The notes below the pieces were generated by a model, which was not told where the DNA came from, ran no database searches, and saw only the letters and a program-made list of their open reading frames with translations. This document shows positions 14,581 through 23,858 of a stretch of DNA of 64,000 nt, piece after piece. The stretch's first letter is position 1. Each line of letters opens with the position of its first letter. Source of the DNA: Pseudoalteromonas luteoviolacea S2607 (lineage in GTDB: Bacteria > Pseudomonadota > Gammaproteobacteria > Enterobacterales > Alteromonadaceae). The position numbers and the translations under genes were made by a program. The DNA is taken from assembly GCF_001625575.1 (NCBI RefSeq), contig NZ_AUXV01000007.1, forward strand, positions 62,001 to 126,000, in the 5' to 3' direction.

Positions 14581-16932
14581 TTAGCTATTTGTTTGTGGAT
14601 TATTAATTGCTAAACCTGCATGGGTTTCATCATTACTTTGGACTTGCGCATATTTATACTTATCGAACCAAAGCAAGATGCAGGGCAGTAAGATAAAGTC
14701 GACAATTAAGGCAATAAAAATGACCAGCGCACTGAGCTGCCCCATGTCAGAGTTAAGTCTAAAGTCAGATGTTCCTAATAAAGTAAATCCTGCGACCAAT
14801 ACAGTGGAGGTGACAACAAGCGCACGGCCAACGGTGACGAAAGCGTAGCGAATGGCTTGCTCTGCACTTTGGCCCAGCCTTCTTGCTGTTTGGTATTTAG
14901 ATAAAAAGTGTACTGTATCATCAACAACAATGCCGAGTGTCAAAGTGACCACGACAGAGAGACCTAAGTTAATTTCACCACTGTATAAGCCCCAAATACC
15001 GAATCCAATGACTGCTGGAATCATATTCGGGATCAGGCTAATAAGGCCTAGCCTTAAGGAGCGAAGTGAAAATACTAATAACACCGAGATCAGCAGCAGT
15101 GCCATTGGCAGGGATTTCAGCATACTTTGCATATTACGTTCACCGATATGGGCGAACATTAATGTTGGACTTGAGATCATAACGCTGTACTGCGGTGCAT
15201 TTTGTGCAAACCAAGTTCTTAATCTGCTCTCAAGTTCGACCATCTCCTTACTGCCTAAATTGTCGATGGTAAGTTGCAGTTTCAGTGACGATTTATCTAA
15301 GTTAAGTTGATTGTTAAGGTCTAAGCCATAAGGCAATGACATCTCATAGAGCAACAAGTACTGTGCAGCAAGTGCTTGATCTTGAGGCAAGGTGTAGTAG
15401 TGATTGTCATCACTGTGCATATTTTTATTGAGTCGCTTCAGCGTATCCGCGAGGCTCTGTACATGGTGTATCTCCGGTTGAATACGCAACCAATCAGTGG
15501 CTTTCCCTAGCATGGTTACAAACTCTGGGCTGCTTATCCCTTGCTCGCTACCACTATTAATAGCAATACTGAGAGAGCTCATACCGCTTATATTTTCGGC
15601 CATAAAGTCAGCTGCTTGGCGGAATTCATTTTGTGTAGAAAAGTATTTGACTGCTTCATCATTTATATGGTTTTTGGTGAGACTAAAAGCGCTGCCTATC
15701 ACTACTATCAATGCACTGAAGCCAAGTACCTTGTTGTTACGAATAATCCACAGCGCGAAGCGGTCATAGCGGTCGTTGCTTTGAGAGGCTGACATTTGAG
15801 TAACTCTAAAGGGAAGGACACTGAGCATAGCTGGCAGTAATGTGAGAGAGAGCAAGCCGGCCAAAATAACGCCCAAGGCAGATAGATTACCTAGATCGCG
15901 GATCACAGGGACATCTAAGCTGTTCATTAAAATAAAGCCTAGGGCTGTGGTCACAGAGGTAATGGTAATGGGCATCCAATTTTGCTCAAGACTTTTTGCA
16001 ATCGCTTGTTGTTTTGTAAGGCCTTGACGCATGTGGTGACGTACACTTGCCAGCATATGTACGCAGTCTGCAACAGCAATCGTCAATATCATTGTTGGTA
16101 CGTTTACCGTCGGTGTGCTCAAGAAAAACCCGAGCCACCCAGCAAGGCCTAAAGTCGCTAAGACCGCCCCAACAATGACCACTAGGGTATAGACAACAGC
16201 GGCGATACTACGCAATGCAATACCCAAAAACACCATTACCAGTAGCAACATAGCAGGTACTAAAGTGGCAAAGTCTTCTTGTGAGGAAAGCATAAAGGCA
16301 TAGTTCATTGCCACGATGCCCGCTTGATGAAACTCCATATCAGGGTACTTGGCTTGATACTCTACAATTAACTGGTTTACATATTCTTTTACTTCAACCA
16401 TTTTTTCAGTGTTATCAGCTTCGGGTAGCTGTACGGTTATATTGATGACTGCTACTTTGCCTGATTGCGAAAGTAAAGATTGACGCAGCGCTGGCTCACT
16501 GAGTGCAACTTGCTTAATGGCTGTGATATCACTTTCGGTAATGGTCATTTCAGGAGGGATCAAATCTAGTACGACTAAATCATCCTGCTCTGCAAAAGTA
16601 TGTTGGTAATTGGCAATTGAGTCGACTCTGCTTGAGTAAGGTACCTGCCAAGCTCGTTCGGTGAGTTCTCTGACAAGATTCAAAGTCTGTGGGGTAAAAA
16701 TATCGTCTTGCTTGGGCGCCATGACAATTGAGATGAGGTCGCTTTTGTTAAAAATAGACTCAATTTTTTGAAACTCATAAAGTTGGGTGTTTGTGTCGTC
16801 AAAAAATATTTGGTAATCCCCTCGAAAGTAGAGGTTACCAGCCCCTACTGTTGCGCCAGCAATTAAGACCAAACATATTACTATCCAAGTTTTGGGGTAA
16901 TTGAGAATACGCCTGTGCCATAGATCGTCCAT
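14581..16932 (-). CDS. MMPL/RND-family exporter
   Basis: 783 residues with twelve membrane helices in two halves (TM1 near 15-33, cluster 215-380, TM7 near 395-415, cluster 635-760). Between them lie large periplasmic loops. MMPL hallmarks are TVNVPTMILTIAVADCVHMLASVRHHM in half one and NLGLSVVVTLTLGIVVDDTVHFLSKY in half two, each with the paired acidic residues of proton relay. Family members use the proton gradient to export lipids or hydrophobic compounds. GGAG precedes the ATG. The gene lies between a TetR regulator and LolA-like/barrel genes, with TetR operators in its promoter, so export is probably induced by the ligand of TetR. Confidence 0.9.
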   Translation of the reverse strand: MDDLWHRRILNYPKTWIVICLVLIAGATVGAGNLYFRGDYQIFFDDTNTQLYEFQKIESIFNKSDLISIVMAPKQDDIFTPQTLNLVRELTERAWQVPYSSRVDSIANYQHTFAEQDDLVVLDLIPPEMTITESDITAIKQVALSEPALRQSLLSQSGKVAVINITVQLPEADNTEKMVEVKEYVNQLIVEYQAKYPDMEFHQAGIVAMNYAFMLSSQEDFATLVPAMLLLVMVFLGIALRSIAAVVYTLVVIVGAVLATLGLAGWLGFFLSTPTVNVPTMILTIAVADCVHMLASVRHHMRQGLTKQQAIAKSLEQNWMPITITSVTTALGFILMNSLDVPVIRDLGNLSALGVILAGLLSLTLLPAMLSVLPFRVTQMSASQSNDRYDRFALWIIRNNKVLGFSALIVVIGSAFSLTKNHINDEAVKYFSTQNEFRQAADFMAENISGMSSLSIAINSGSEQGISSPEFVTMLGKATDWLRIQPEIHHVQSLADTLKRLNKNMHSDDNHYYTLPQDQALAAQYLLLYEMSLPYGLDLNNQLNLDKSSLKLQLTIDNLGSKEMVELESRLRTWFAQNAPQYSVMISSPTLMFAHIGERNMQSMLKSLPMALLLISVLLVFSLRSLRLGLISLIPNMIPAVIGFGIWGLYSGEINLGLSVVVTLTLGIVVDDTVHFLSKYQTARRLGQSAEQAIRYAFVTVGRALVVTSTVLVAGFTLLGTSDFRLNSDMGQLSALVIFIALIVDFILLPCILLWFDKYKYAQVQSNDETHAGLAINNPQTNS

Positions 16933-16947
16933 AATAGCTCCATAAAA

Positions 16948-16966
16948 TGACGAAACGTCAATAATA
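16948..16966 (-). promoter_or_regulatory. TetR operator abutting the exporter -10 box
   Basis: TGACG-AAA-CGTCA (16948-16960) is a perfect 13-bp palindrome. On the minus strand TATTAT (16966-16961) ends exactly where the palindrome begins, so a bound repressor would cover the transcription start. The same layout is found at the tetR promoter. Confidence 0.7.
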
Positions 16967-16976
16967 GTTAAAAAAA

Positions 16977-16993
16977 TCAGCAGTAACTGCTGA
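16977..16993. promoter_or_regulatory. Second palindrome at exporter -35 region
   Basis: TCAGCAG-TAA-CTGCTGA is a perfect 17-bp palindrome where the -35 of the exporter promoter should be. The -35 hexamer itself is poor, so this may be an activator site. It is unlike the TGACG operators. Confidence 0.4.
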
Positions 16994-17027
16994 AAAATTG
17001 TTGAAACCTGCTTAAGAAATAAAAATA

Positions 17028-17040
17028 TGACGATTCGTCA
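17028..17040. promoter_or_regulatory. TetR operator, upstream copy
   Basis: TGACG-ATT-CGTCA, perfect 13-bp palindrome, 80 bp centre-to-centre from the copy at 16948-16960, in the gap between tetR and the exporter gene. Confidence 0.65.
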
Positions 17041-17056
17041 CTTATATTTCAAATAA

Positions 17057-17075
17057 AGCCCGTAAAAAACGGGCT
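17057..17075 (-). terminator. Terminator after tetR gene
   Basis: AGCCCGT-TTTTT-ACGGGCT on the minus strand with TTATTT following; 14 bases after the tetR stop. Confidence 0.65.
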
Positions 17076-17088
17076 AATTCACTCTTTT

Positions 17089-17868
17089 CTAGCGGCCTAT
17101 TTGAGCCAAGTAAGCCGATTCATCTGCAAAAATCGTTTGCTCGACTTCCCGCCAAACTTTTTTATAGTCTCTGCGACTAGATAATGGCTGCCAATTCATA
17201 CCATCAAGTACAATGTTTACGTTATAAAGCACCGAGTACGGGTCTTCAATACGTTGAATACACTGACTATTGGTTGCGTTGTTTAGTAGGGCATTTGAGC
17301 CAAATGCCACCGCCCAGTTCGCAAATATGAGTGCATCAGTGCTGGCTGTGGCAGCCAGCGTTAAATCTTCACCATCTATGGCATCTAGGATAAATTTGTC
17401 GGCTATCTCCACGAGCTTTTCTTCTGCTAAGTTTTGCTTCTCAATGTTTTCTGCTGTGCTCTTCTCTACCACCCAAGGTGTTTTAGAAGTAAGTACGCAC
17501 ATAAACAAAACCGGTTCCAATCGTGAAAAAATCCGATAAGCAACGTGCAGCGCAACAACTTTATCACGGCTGCCGCCTTCGAACCCGTAGGCCTTTTTGT
17601 ACATTTGAGCCAATGTTTTTAAAGCTTCACAACTAATGGTCACTATCACATCTTCTTTGCTGACAAAGTGATTGTAGATAGTACCTTTTGAGTAACCGCT
17701 TGCCGATGCCAGTTTGTCCATCGTAAAGCCATGAAACCCTTCAGCTGAAATGATGTCTTTTGCAATAAGTAGCAATTCACGGTGACGCTCTGCAATGGCC
17801 ATCTGTTTTTTGCTTCTCTGAGGGATCACTTCATCATCATTGTTGATTTCACTGCCAAATTTAAACAT
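17089..17868 (-). CDS. TetR-family transcriptional regulator of the export cassette
   Basis: 259 residues from the ATG at 17868; a TTG at 17892 would add eight residues but lacks a ribosome-binding signal. The helix-turn-helix is at about 35-75: GFTMDKLASASGYSKGTIYNHFVSKEDVI, with the canonical S/G-KGTIYNHF recognition helix. The remainder is an all-helical ligand domain. It carries a 25-residue acidic/basic N-terminal extension. Gene order tetR, exporter, LolA-like, barrel, all on one strand, and TGACG-N3-CGTCA palindromes ahead of both tetR and the exporter support autoregulation and control of the cassette. Ligand unknown. Confidence 0.9.
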   Translation of the reverse strand: MFKFGSEINNDDEVIPQRSKKQMAIAERHRELLLIAKDIISAEGFHGFTMDKLASASGYSKGTIYNHFVSKEDVIVTISCEALKTLAQMYKKAYGFEGGSRDKVVALHVAYRIFSRLEPVLFMCVLTSKTPWVVEKSTAENIEKQNLAEEKLVEIADKFILDAIDGEDLTLAATASTDALIFANWAVAFGSNALLNNATNSQCIQRIEDPYSVLYNVNIVLDGMNWQPLSSRRDYKKVWREVEQTIFADESAYLAQIGR

Positions 17869-17963
17869 TTCTTCACTAAGTAGCTGTAACAATCTAGCCC
17901 TAGCATATCACACTTGTGCTAAACACTCATAAACCTTGCCAGTACTTTAGGAAAGCTACTTTT

Positions 17964-17994
17964 TGACCTTAAGTCATTTTTTGACTTTTCGTCA
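17964..17994. promoter_or_regulatory. Two TetR-type operators downstream of the tetR -10
   Basis: TGACCTTAAGTCA (17964-17976) and TGACTTTTCGTCA (17982-17994) are imperfect members of the same 13-bp motif, centres 18 bp apart, directly after the tetR -10 box. Confidence 0.6.
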
Positions 17995-18021
17995 TTATAG
18001 GTGAGGAGAAGAATTGGTCAA
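17994..18021 (-). promoter_or_regulatory. tetR promoter
   Basis: On the minus strand TTGACC (18021-18016), a 16-bp spacer and TATAAT (17999-17994). The -10 shares its last base with the operator at 17982-17994, so repressor binding would block initiation. Confidence 0.6.
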
Positions 18022-18089
18022 GCAGAATTTTTAATCGATTTTAGGTTAAAAATTAAAAGAGGGAGCTCAGGTCAATGAATTGGAAAAAT

Positions 18090-18112
18090 AAAAAGGCTGC
18101 TCTCACAGCCTG
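18090..18112 (-). terminator. Terminator after alcohol dehydrogenase gene
   Basis: CAGGCTG-TGAGAG-CAGCCTTTTTATTTTT on the minus strand, 15 bases after the stop. Confidence 0.75.
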
Positions 18113-18126
18113 ACAAGTTGGGATAT

Positions 18127-19140
18127 TTACGTCATGGTCAAAACAATTCGACCTTGAATCTGGTTATTTTGCATTTGTTCAAATACATGATTTATATTAT
18201 CGAGTGACTCTGTTTGCACAATGGCTTTTACTTTTCCTGCCGCGGCAAAGTCCAAGCATTCGATAAGATCTTGGCGTGTGCCGACAATGCTACCGATCAC
18301 ACTAATTCCCTTAAGCACAGTATCGAAAATCGGAATTGGCAGGTCATCATTAGGTAATCCAACGAGCACACATTTACCACCACGCTTTACACTATGATAG
18401 GCCCCTGAGAACGCCGCTTTTGAAGCAGCCGTACAGATCACAGCTTGAACGCCACCTAACTTTTCTTGAATTAGTGCGGCAGGGTCTTGGACTTGGTAGT
18501 CGATGCACTGATCGGCCCCAAGTGCTTTGGCTAAGGCTAGCTTTTGTTCTGTACTATCCACAGCGACAACGTTAAGCCCCATGGCTTTTGCGTATTGAAT
18601 TGCCAAGTGACCGAGTCCCCCGACACCGACGACGGCAACCCATTGACCTGGTTTTGCCTCACTGACTTTAAGTGCTTTATATGTGGTGACACCAGCACAA
18701 AATAGGGGAGCTGCTTCAACAAAGCTTAAATTATCTGGGATTTTAACGGCATAATCTGCGTTTGCTAAGCAGTATTCAGCGTATCCACCATCTACAGAGT
18801 AACCACTATTTTGCTGGGATGGGCATAAATTTTCATTGCCTTGTAAGCAGTGCTCACAGTGGCCACACGCAGAGTGTAGCCAAGGAACGCCTACCTTATC
18901 ACCGATTGATAAGTGTTTTACATCATCGGCTTTAGCGACAATAGTCCCTACACCTTCATGGCCCGGTATCAGTGGAAGTTTGGGTTTAACAGGCCAGTCT
19001 CCGTGGCAGGCGTGGAGATCGGTATGACATACTCCACAAGCGGCTATTTTTACCAAAACCGTACCTTGTGTTACTTCAGGCTGCGCTAACGTCTCGATGC
19101 GCAGCGGTGCCTTAAACTCGTGTGCAACGGCTGCTTTCAT
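18127..19140 (-). CDS. adhP: Zinc-dependent alcohol dehydrogenase
   Basis: 337 residues, the length of AdhP-type enzymes. Catalytic zinc ligands are C38 (CGVCHTD), H61-E62 (GHEGVG) and the later Cys in LFCAGVTTY. Structural zinc Cys are 92, 95, 98 and 106 ([16 protein letters not shown]). The NAD-binding Rossmann motif is [14 protein letters not shown]. It oxidises ethanol and other primary alcohols or reduces the matching aldehydes with NAD(H). Single gene with its own terminator, divergent from a MATE exporter. It could reduce aldehydes made by the oxidase-decarboxylase pair 7 kb away, but nothing in the sequence links them. Confidence 0.9.
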   Translation of the reverse strand: MKAAVAHEFKAPLRIETLAQPEVTQGTVLVKIAACGVCHTDLHACHGDWPVKPKLPLIPGHEGVGTIVAKADDVKHLSIGDKVGVPWLHSACGHCEHCLQGNENLCPSQQNSGYSVDGGYAEYCLANADYAVKIPDNLSFVEAAPLFCAGVTTYKALKVSEAKPGQWVAVVGVGGLGHLAIQYAKAMGLNVVAVDSTEQKLALAKALGADQCIDYQVQDPAALIQEKLGGVQAVICTAASKAAFSGAYHSVKRGGKCVLVGLPNDDLPIPIFDTVLKGISVIGSIVGTRQDLIECLDFAAAGKVKAIVQTESLDNINHVFEQMQNNQIQGRIVLTMT

Positions 19141-19449
19141 GTTTTTTCCTTAACCTAAGAAAGAGGAGTGATTGTGTAAGTTAGAGTGTATAGGTTTGAC
19201 ACATAGTGCTATTGATCGGGCGCAATAAAGAAGGTTTTGAAGCTGTTTTTTACTGTGTTAAAAATTGATGTAAAACGTGTACGGTTTTTAAGCTGAATTA
19301 TTTACGGTATCACAATTGTCTAAACGTAGCTGAAAGAGTAACATCATGAGCTTATGATATTCCGTTTATTCCTTTATCTTTAACACTTTAATGATCATAG
19401 GGGAAATACAAAAGAGCATCAGTTAGTCGCAGTATTAAAAGGAAATTAA
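19141..19449. other. Divergent intergenic region adhP / MATE exporter
   Basis: 309 bp, AT-rich, carries the promoters of both genes. AAAGGAAA precedes the exporter start. I see no convincing operator, gene or hairpin in it. Confidence 0.6.
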
Positions 19450-20826
19450 ATGAAAGACCTTACTCAAGGGCCGATTTATAGGCATCTCATCTCAATGAGC
19501 GTCCCAATACTATTTGGCATGCTTGTTCAGACGCTTTACTTTCTCATAGATTTATATTTTGTTGGGCAACTTGGAGATGCCGCGTTAGCGGGCGTGAGCA
19601 GTGCAGGTGTACTATTTTTCTTCGTCATGGCTATCACACAGGTGCTCAATGTTGGTGTTGGCACATTGGTGGCTCATGCCATAGGCAGAAAAGACAAGCA
19701 CGAGGCAAACCTCTTGCTCAATCAAGGTTTATTGATCTGTGCTATGTGCATTGGGGCTTTACTGAGTTTAGCGCTTGCAGGTGGTGACAAGTATTTCGAA
19801 AATATCGCGCCAAATGAAGATGTATTTGCTGCCAGTTTAAGTTATTTTTATTGGTTTATGCCTGCGCTCTTGATGCAATTTCCTGTGACCGTGATGCTGG
19901 CTTCCTTGCGGGGGGCTGGAGTAGTAAAACAACCAATGTTGATTAATATGTTTGCGTTGGTGGTCAATGCGATACTTTCCCCCATTTTAATCACAGGTTG
20001 GGGGTTTGGGATAGAGATGGGGGTTGCTGGGGCCGGTTTAGCTAGCTCTATTTCAGCATGTATTGGGCTCATACTGATCTGTGTGTATTTCAAGTTAAGG
20101 GAATCTTATCTTCGTTTTTCTATTACCGAGTGCAAGCCACATTTCGATACCATCAAGAAAATAATTGGCTTGGGTTTGCCATCTGGCGGCGAGTCTCTAT
20201 TAGCTTTTGTCTATATGTCAGTTATTTATTGGGTTTTAAGTGATTTTGCCGCATCAGCACAAGCTGGCTTTGGGCTAGGCGCACGGATTATGCAAGCACT
20301 GTATCTACCTGTCCTTGCCGTGACTTTTGCTGCTCCTGCGATTGCAGGTCAAAACTTTGCAGCAGGTATTACAGAACGCGTATATCAAACTTACTTTCAA
20401 TGTACTGCGATAACCAGCGGCCTTATGTTGATGATCACCGTGGTATGTGCTTTGTATGCAGAAGTATTCTTGGCGCCATTTTCTAGCGAGCCAGACGTAA
20501 TCAGTGTAGCGAGTGTTTTTCTTAGCTATGTATGTTTTAATTTTGTGCCAGCGGGGTATGTGTTGGCTGCATCTGGTATGTTCCAAGCGCTTGGCAATGC
20601 TTGGCCGGCGCTGTTAAGTACGGCTGTGCGACTTAGTCTATTTTCGGTGTCTTTGATGATTGTTTCTGAGCAGGCAAACTTTACGCTCGAAAACATCTGG
20701 GTGCTTTCAGTATCGACCTATTATATTCAGGCTGTGGTGAGCTTTTATTTATTGAGACGGGAATTCAAAAATAAACTGAGTCAGACTACAAAAGAAGAAC
20801 AAATAGCCCAAACGCAAATATCCTAA
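19450..20826 (+). CDS. MATE-family efflux transporter
   Basis: 458 residues, twelve membrane helices in two MatE halves. The first helix begins LISMSVPILFGMLVQTLYFLIDLYFVGQLGDAALAGVS, the signature of the family, and the second half repeats the pattern at about 240 (GLPSGGESLLAFVYMSVIYWVLSDFAASAQAGFGLGARI). These inner-membrane proteins exchange Na+ or H+ for cationic drugs and metabolites. Single-gene unit. A strong hairpin separates it from the convergent histidine kinase gene. Confidence 0.92.
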   Translation: MKDLTQGPIYRHLISMSVPILFGMLVQTLYFLIDLYFVGQLGDAALAGVSSAGVLFFFVMAITQVLNVGVGTLVAHAIGRKDKHEANLLLNQGLLICAMCIGALLSLALAGGDKYFENIAPNEDVFAASLSYFYWFMPALLMQFPVTVMLASLRGAGVVKQPMLINMFALVVNAILSPILITGWGFGIEMGVAGAGLASSISACIGLILICVYFKLRESYLRFSITECKPHFDTIKKIIGLGLPSGGESLLAFVYMSVIYWVLSDFAASAQAGFGLGARIMQALYLPVLAVTFAAPAIAGQNFAAGITERVYQTYFQCTAITSGLMLMITVVCALYAEVFLAPFSSEPDVISVASVFLSYVCFNFVPAGYVLAASGMFQALGNAWPALLSTAVRLSLFSVSLMIVSEQANFTLENIWVLSVSTYYIQAVVSFYLLRREFKNKLSQTTKEEQIAQTQIS

Positions 20827-20850
20827 TAGCACGAGAGCACGCTATTAGGA
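20821..20850. terminator. Bidirectional hairpin between MATE exporter and kinase genes
   Basis: TCCTAATAGC (20821-20830), 10-base loop, GCTATTAGGA (20841-20850): a perfect 10-bp stem between the two convergent stops. No clear U-tract. Confidence 0.55.
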
Positions 20851-20859
20851 TGACTGTGT

Positions 20860-22338
20860 TTAGTTTGAAGAGGCGCGGGCGCCTCTTACTTGAAAAATGA
20901 ATTCACTGCCTTGGCCTAAGCGACTATTGACTTTGATTTCTGACTTAATTAAACCTATCAGCCGAGCTGTAATGGCTAAACCAAGCCCTGCGTGAGATTT
21001 TTTACACCCCTTACTATTACTTGCTTGATATCTTGCCTCAAAAATATAGGGGAGCTCTTTAGGGCTAATTCCTACACCCGTATCTTGCACTGCAATATTG
21101 TAAGCGTTATCAATGGCACAGATGGAAATGCATATGTTGCCTTTTGCGGGTGTATGACGCAGCGCGTTCTCAATTAGATTACTTAAGATACGTTCTAACT
21201 TGGCAATGTCCGAGTAAACGGTAAAATCACACTCAACAGGAAAGACACTCAAAGAAACATCGGCCTGCTGTGCCTTGAGCGCAAACTTAGCCATGATGTC
21301 ATAGATTAGCTCACCCAAGTTGAACACTTCAAAATGTACATTGGATTGTCCGGACTCAAGGTGTGCCAGCTCAAATATTTGGTCAATCAAGCCTTTCAAC
21401 TGGTTACAATTTTTTAAGGAAATTGCGAGGTATTCCTGTTCTTGAATTCCTGCTGGTGGACGTCTTTCTATCAATTCTAGATACCCTTGTAATGATGCTA
21501 AGGGGGTGCGTAAATCATGAGACAAATGTGCGAGTAATTTACGGCGCTGTTCATCCAGTGTTGTGAGCTGGGTCATTTGTTGATTGATGGTTTCGAGCAT
21601 GCCATTCACACTTTGTCCAACTAAGTGAATTTCGTTGCTTTTGGAGGGCCACTCCAGGGTTGGCACTGCTTTAATATCAAAATTATTTTGTTCAACCTTA
21701 CGAATGTACTTGCCCAGTTTTTGTAGCGGCTGTGTCATGGTACGAAAAAGCAGTAGCAACGTGATAAACAGCAGTGCCACCATCACAATTAGCCCAGTGG
21801 TGTTTTTGACTAGTTGCTCAGAGCTTTTGATTTGGGCTGTAATGGAATCAGAGATAGAAGAGCCAATAATAACGTATAGATAACCTTGTAGTGTTTCGCC
21901 ATTATAAACAGGTGAAACTGAAAAGATTTTGCTGAGCTCTGTAGAGCGAGGGTCGTCACCGTAAACAGGCAGTTTACTCGGCTCATTGATCAGTTGAATC
22001 AGTGGCCTAAGGTCGACTGCTTGGCGTTTGACTTCGCCGGGTTTGGCCGAGTAAGTTAGAAGTTTTCCACTCGGGTCAACAAAATAGAATTCAAAGGATG
22101 GACCAAGAACCATGAGCATATGAAACAGGTTTTCTAGGGCTTTGTAGTCATATACGCCTTGTTTTAAAAGTGGGTTATCCTGTGCTAAGTGTTCAGCAAG
22201 ACCAAGGTGTAATTGCTGCTCAGCTTGTGCCCGGGAAACAGCTGATAAGTTTTGAGACCAAAAAACAAAAGCCGAAACAGTGATCATAAAGACACTGGTG
22301 ATGACAAGTGCAAGGCGATGATAAAGAGAAAGTGTCAT
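20860..22338 (-). CDS. Sensor histidine kinase
   Basis: 492 residues. TM1 at about 8-28, a periplasmic sensor region to about 180, TM2 at about 181-201, HAMP to about 255, HisKA with HLSHDLRTPL (phospho-accepting H274), and a HATPase domain with NLIENALRHTP (N box), DTGVGISP (G1) and GLGLAITARLIG (G2). It belongs to the OmpR-partner class. The periplasmic domain has no motif I recognise. The start overlaps the regulator stop by 4 bases (ATGA), so the pair is translationally coupled. It is convergent with the MATE gene and follows two spondin-domain genes, whose expression it may control; that is inference. Confidence 0.93.
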   Translation of the reverse strand: MTLSLYHRLALVITSVFMITVSAFVFWSQNLSAVSRAQAEQQLHLGLAEHLAQDNPLLKQGVYDYKALENLFHMLMVLGPSFEFYFVDPSGKLLTYSAKPGEVKRQAVDLRPLIQLINEPSKLPVYGDDPRSTELSKIFSVSPVYNGETLQGYLYVIIGSSISDSITAQIKSSEQLVKNTTGLIVMVALLFITLLLLFRTMTQPLQKLGKYIRKVEQNNFDIKAVPTLEWPSKSNEIHLVGQSVNGMLETINQQMTQLTTLDEQRRKLLAHLSHDLRTPLASLQGYLELIERRPPAGIQEQEYLAISLKNCNQLKGLIDQIFELAHLESGQSNVHFEVFNLGELIYDIMAKFALKAQQADVSLSVFPVECDFTVYSDIAKLERILSNLIENALRHTPAKGNICISICAIDNAYNIAVQDTGVGISPKELPYIFEARYQASNSKGCKKSHAGLGLAITARLIGLIKSEIKVNSRLGQGSEFIFQVRGARASSN

Positions 22339-23066
22339 ATCATTTCCTGATGTAGTGGCTTTGAATTTAACTTATAGCCAACGCCCCACACTGTTTCGAT
22401 GATGGGTTTGTCTGTTAACTTTTCTAATTTAGTTCGGATGCGATTAATGTGAGAGTTTACCGTATGCTCATAACCTAAATGGTCATAACCCCAAACAGAC
22501 TCTAAGAGTTGAGAGCGTGAAAAAACTTGATTTGGGTGTTTGGCAAAAAACATTAACAGGTCAAATTCGGTGGCGGTTAAATCCAGTGGTTGTTCGTGTA
22601 GCGATACTTCATGGCAGTGTGGGTCTACTTGCAAGTTACCAACGGTGATCGGCGCTGGTGAGTCTTGAGCGATTTGACTAGATTGCTCAGCTTGTAATAG
22701 CTTTACATGCCTCAATTGTGCTTTGATGCGCGCTTGAAACTCTCTGTAACTGAAAGGTTTACAAATATAGTCATCAGCACCCATTTCAAGGCCAATGATA
22801 CGATCCATTTCACTGCTTTTTGATGTCAGCATCACAACACTGATTTTTGGATGTAGGGTTTTAATCTCCCGGCACAACGTCAAGCCATCTACGCTAGGCA
22901 GCATGATATCAAGCAATACAATGGCGTAATTTTGGTTGGTAAGCTGGGACATAACGCCCTCTCCACTTGCAAGGTGATCTACTTCTAGATCAAGCTCACT
23001 GACGTGAACACGCAATAGGTGTGCAATATCTAAGTCGTCTTCGACAATGAGAACCTTTTGATGCAT
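22335..23066 (-). CDS. OmpR-family response regulator
   Basis: 243 residues. Receiver domain with VEDD at 8-11, phospho-acceptor D53 in LLDIMLPSVDG, Thr/Ser in MLTSKS and the conserved Lys in ICKPFSYREF. The C-terminal winged helix shows LTATEFDLLMFFAKHPNQVFSRSQLLESVWGYDHLGYEHTVNSHINRIRTKLE and the wing VWGVGYKL. GGAGG lies eight bases ahead of the ATG. It is first in the pair with the kinase and sits 84 bp after the second spondin-domain gene. Confidence 0.95.
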   Translation of the reverse strand: MHQKVLIVEDDLDIAHLLRVHVSELDLEVDHLASGEGVMSQLTNQNYAIVLLDIMLPSVDGLTLCREIKTLHPKISVVMLTSKSSEMDRIIGLEMGADDYICKPFSYREFQARIKAQLRHVKLLQAEQSSQIAQDSPAPITVGNLQVDPHCHEVSLHEQPLDLTATEFDLLMFFAKHPNQVFSRSQLLESVWGYDHLGYEHTVNSHINRIRTKLEKLTDKPIIETVWGVGYKLNSKPLHQEMI

Positions 23067-23150
23067 ATACTAACCTCCAGCCAAACCACAGATGTGGTTG
23101 ACATGTACTCGCCCCAGCCACTCGCAATGAGAGCTGGAGCGAGTAGGAGG

Positions 23151-23849
23151 CTATTTCATTCTTGTGATAGTGATCGCCATCAATGGGTTATCAAACTTAT
23201 GGTCGCTCGATAATACTGAGCTAGACAAACCATCATCTTGACCTACAACACCCGGGTGCATTGCGACCTTATTTAATGTCTCTCGCTGTGCGTTGAACCC
23301 TTCTCCACCATCAGCTGGTCCTGGGATCGTGCCACTGGCTTCTGTATTCGCTTCTGTACCTGCGTCATAAGCATAGGTTACAAAGCGCATTTCTTCGCCT
23401 ACAGCCATTGAAGAGACATCTAGAGCATTAAGACCGGTAAAACCGTCATTTGTATTCACCATCATGGTAATTACTGATAATTTTTGGTCAGCGAGGGTTT
23501 CTTGGCTTAACATTAGCTCAGCTTTTGCGCCAGGTGCTAATGGGGCGTCAGTGCTTGCTTTTGCCTGAACCACGTCTAATCCCAGCAGCCCGCTGTTGTC
23601 ACCACCTTCAGCTAACACCTCAAGTGCTTCACTGGCCGGCTCGCCCAGTTGCCAAAATTGACCTTCTTTGTGCAGCGCAACGCCAATCGGTGAAAGGGGT
23701 TGTGCATAAGTTAAATTAGTCGCAGTGATTTTAATCATCGCTTCTGTCGGTGTTGGCGTTGGGTCTACGGTCATTGGAGGATCATCGTCATCACTGCATG
23801 CAACTAAGGTTAAACAGGCTAGTGGAATAATTAATTTAGACAGTTTCAT
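23151..23849 (-). CDS. Spondin-domain lipoprotein-like secreted protein (1)
   Basis: 232 residues. The N-terminus KLIIPLACLTLVACSDDDD has a lipobox (LVAC), so it is probably a lipoprotein, followed by a short Asp/Pro/Thr linker. The rest is a bacterial spondin_N-like fold: IKITATNLTYAQPLSPIGVALHKEG, GEPASEALEVLAEGGDNSGL, MMVNTNDGFTGLNA, TYAYDAGTEANTEASGTIPGP and the closing FDNPLMAITITRMK. In animals spondin_N binds matrix. Bacterial copies are exported with unknown role. Tandem with a second, lipobox-free copy, 9 bp apart, and ahead of a two-component system. Confidence 0.85.
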   Translation of the reverse strand: MKLSKLIIPLACLTLVACSDDDDPPMTVDPTPTPTEAMIKITATNLTYAQPLSPIGVALHKEGQFWQLGEPASEALEVLAEGGDNSGLLGLDVVQAKASTDAPLAPGAKAELMLSQETLADQKLSVITMMVNTNDGFTGLNALDVSSMAVGEEMRFVTYAYDAGTEANTEASGTIPGPADGGEGFNAQRETLNKVAMHPGVVGQDDGLSSSVLSSDHKFDNPLMAITITRMK

Positions 23850-23858
23850 GGTGCCCCC

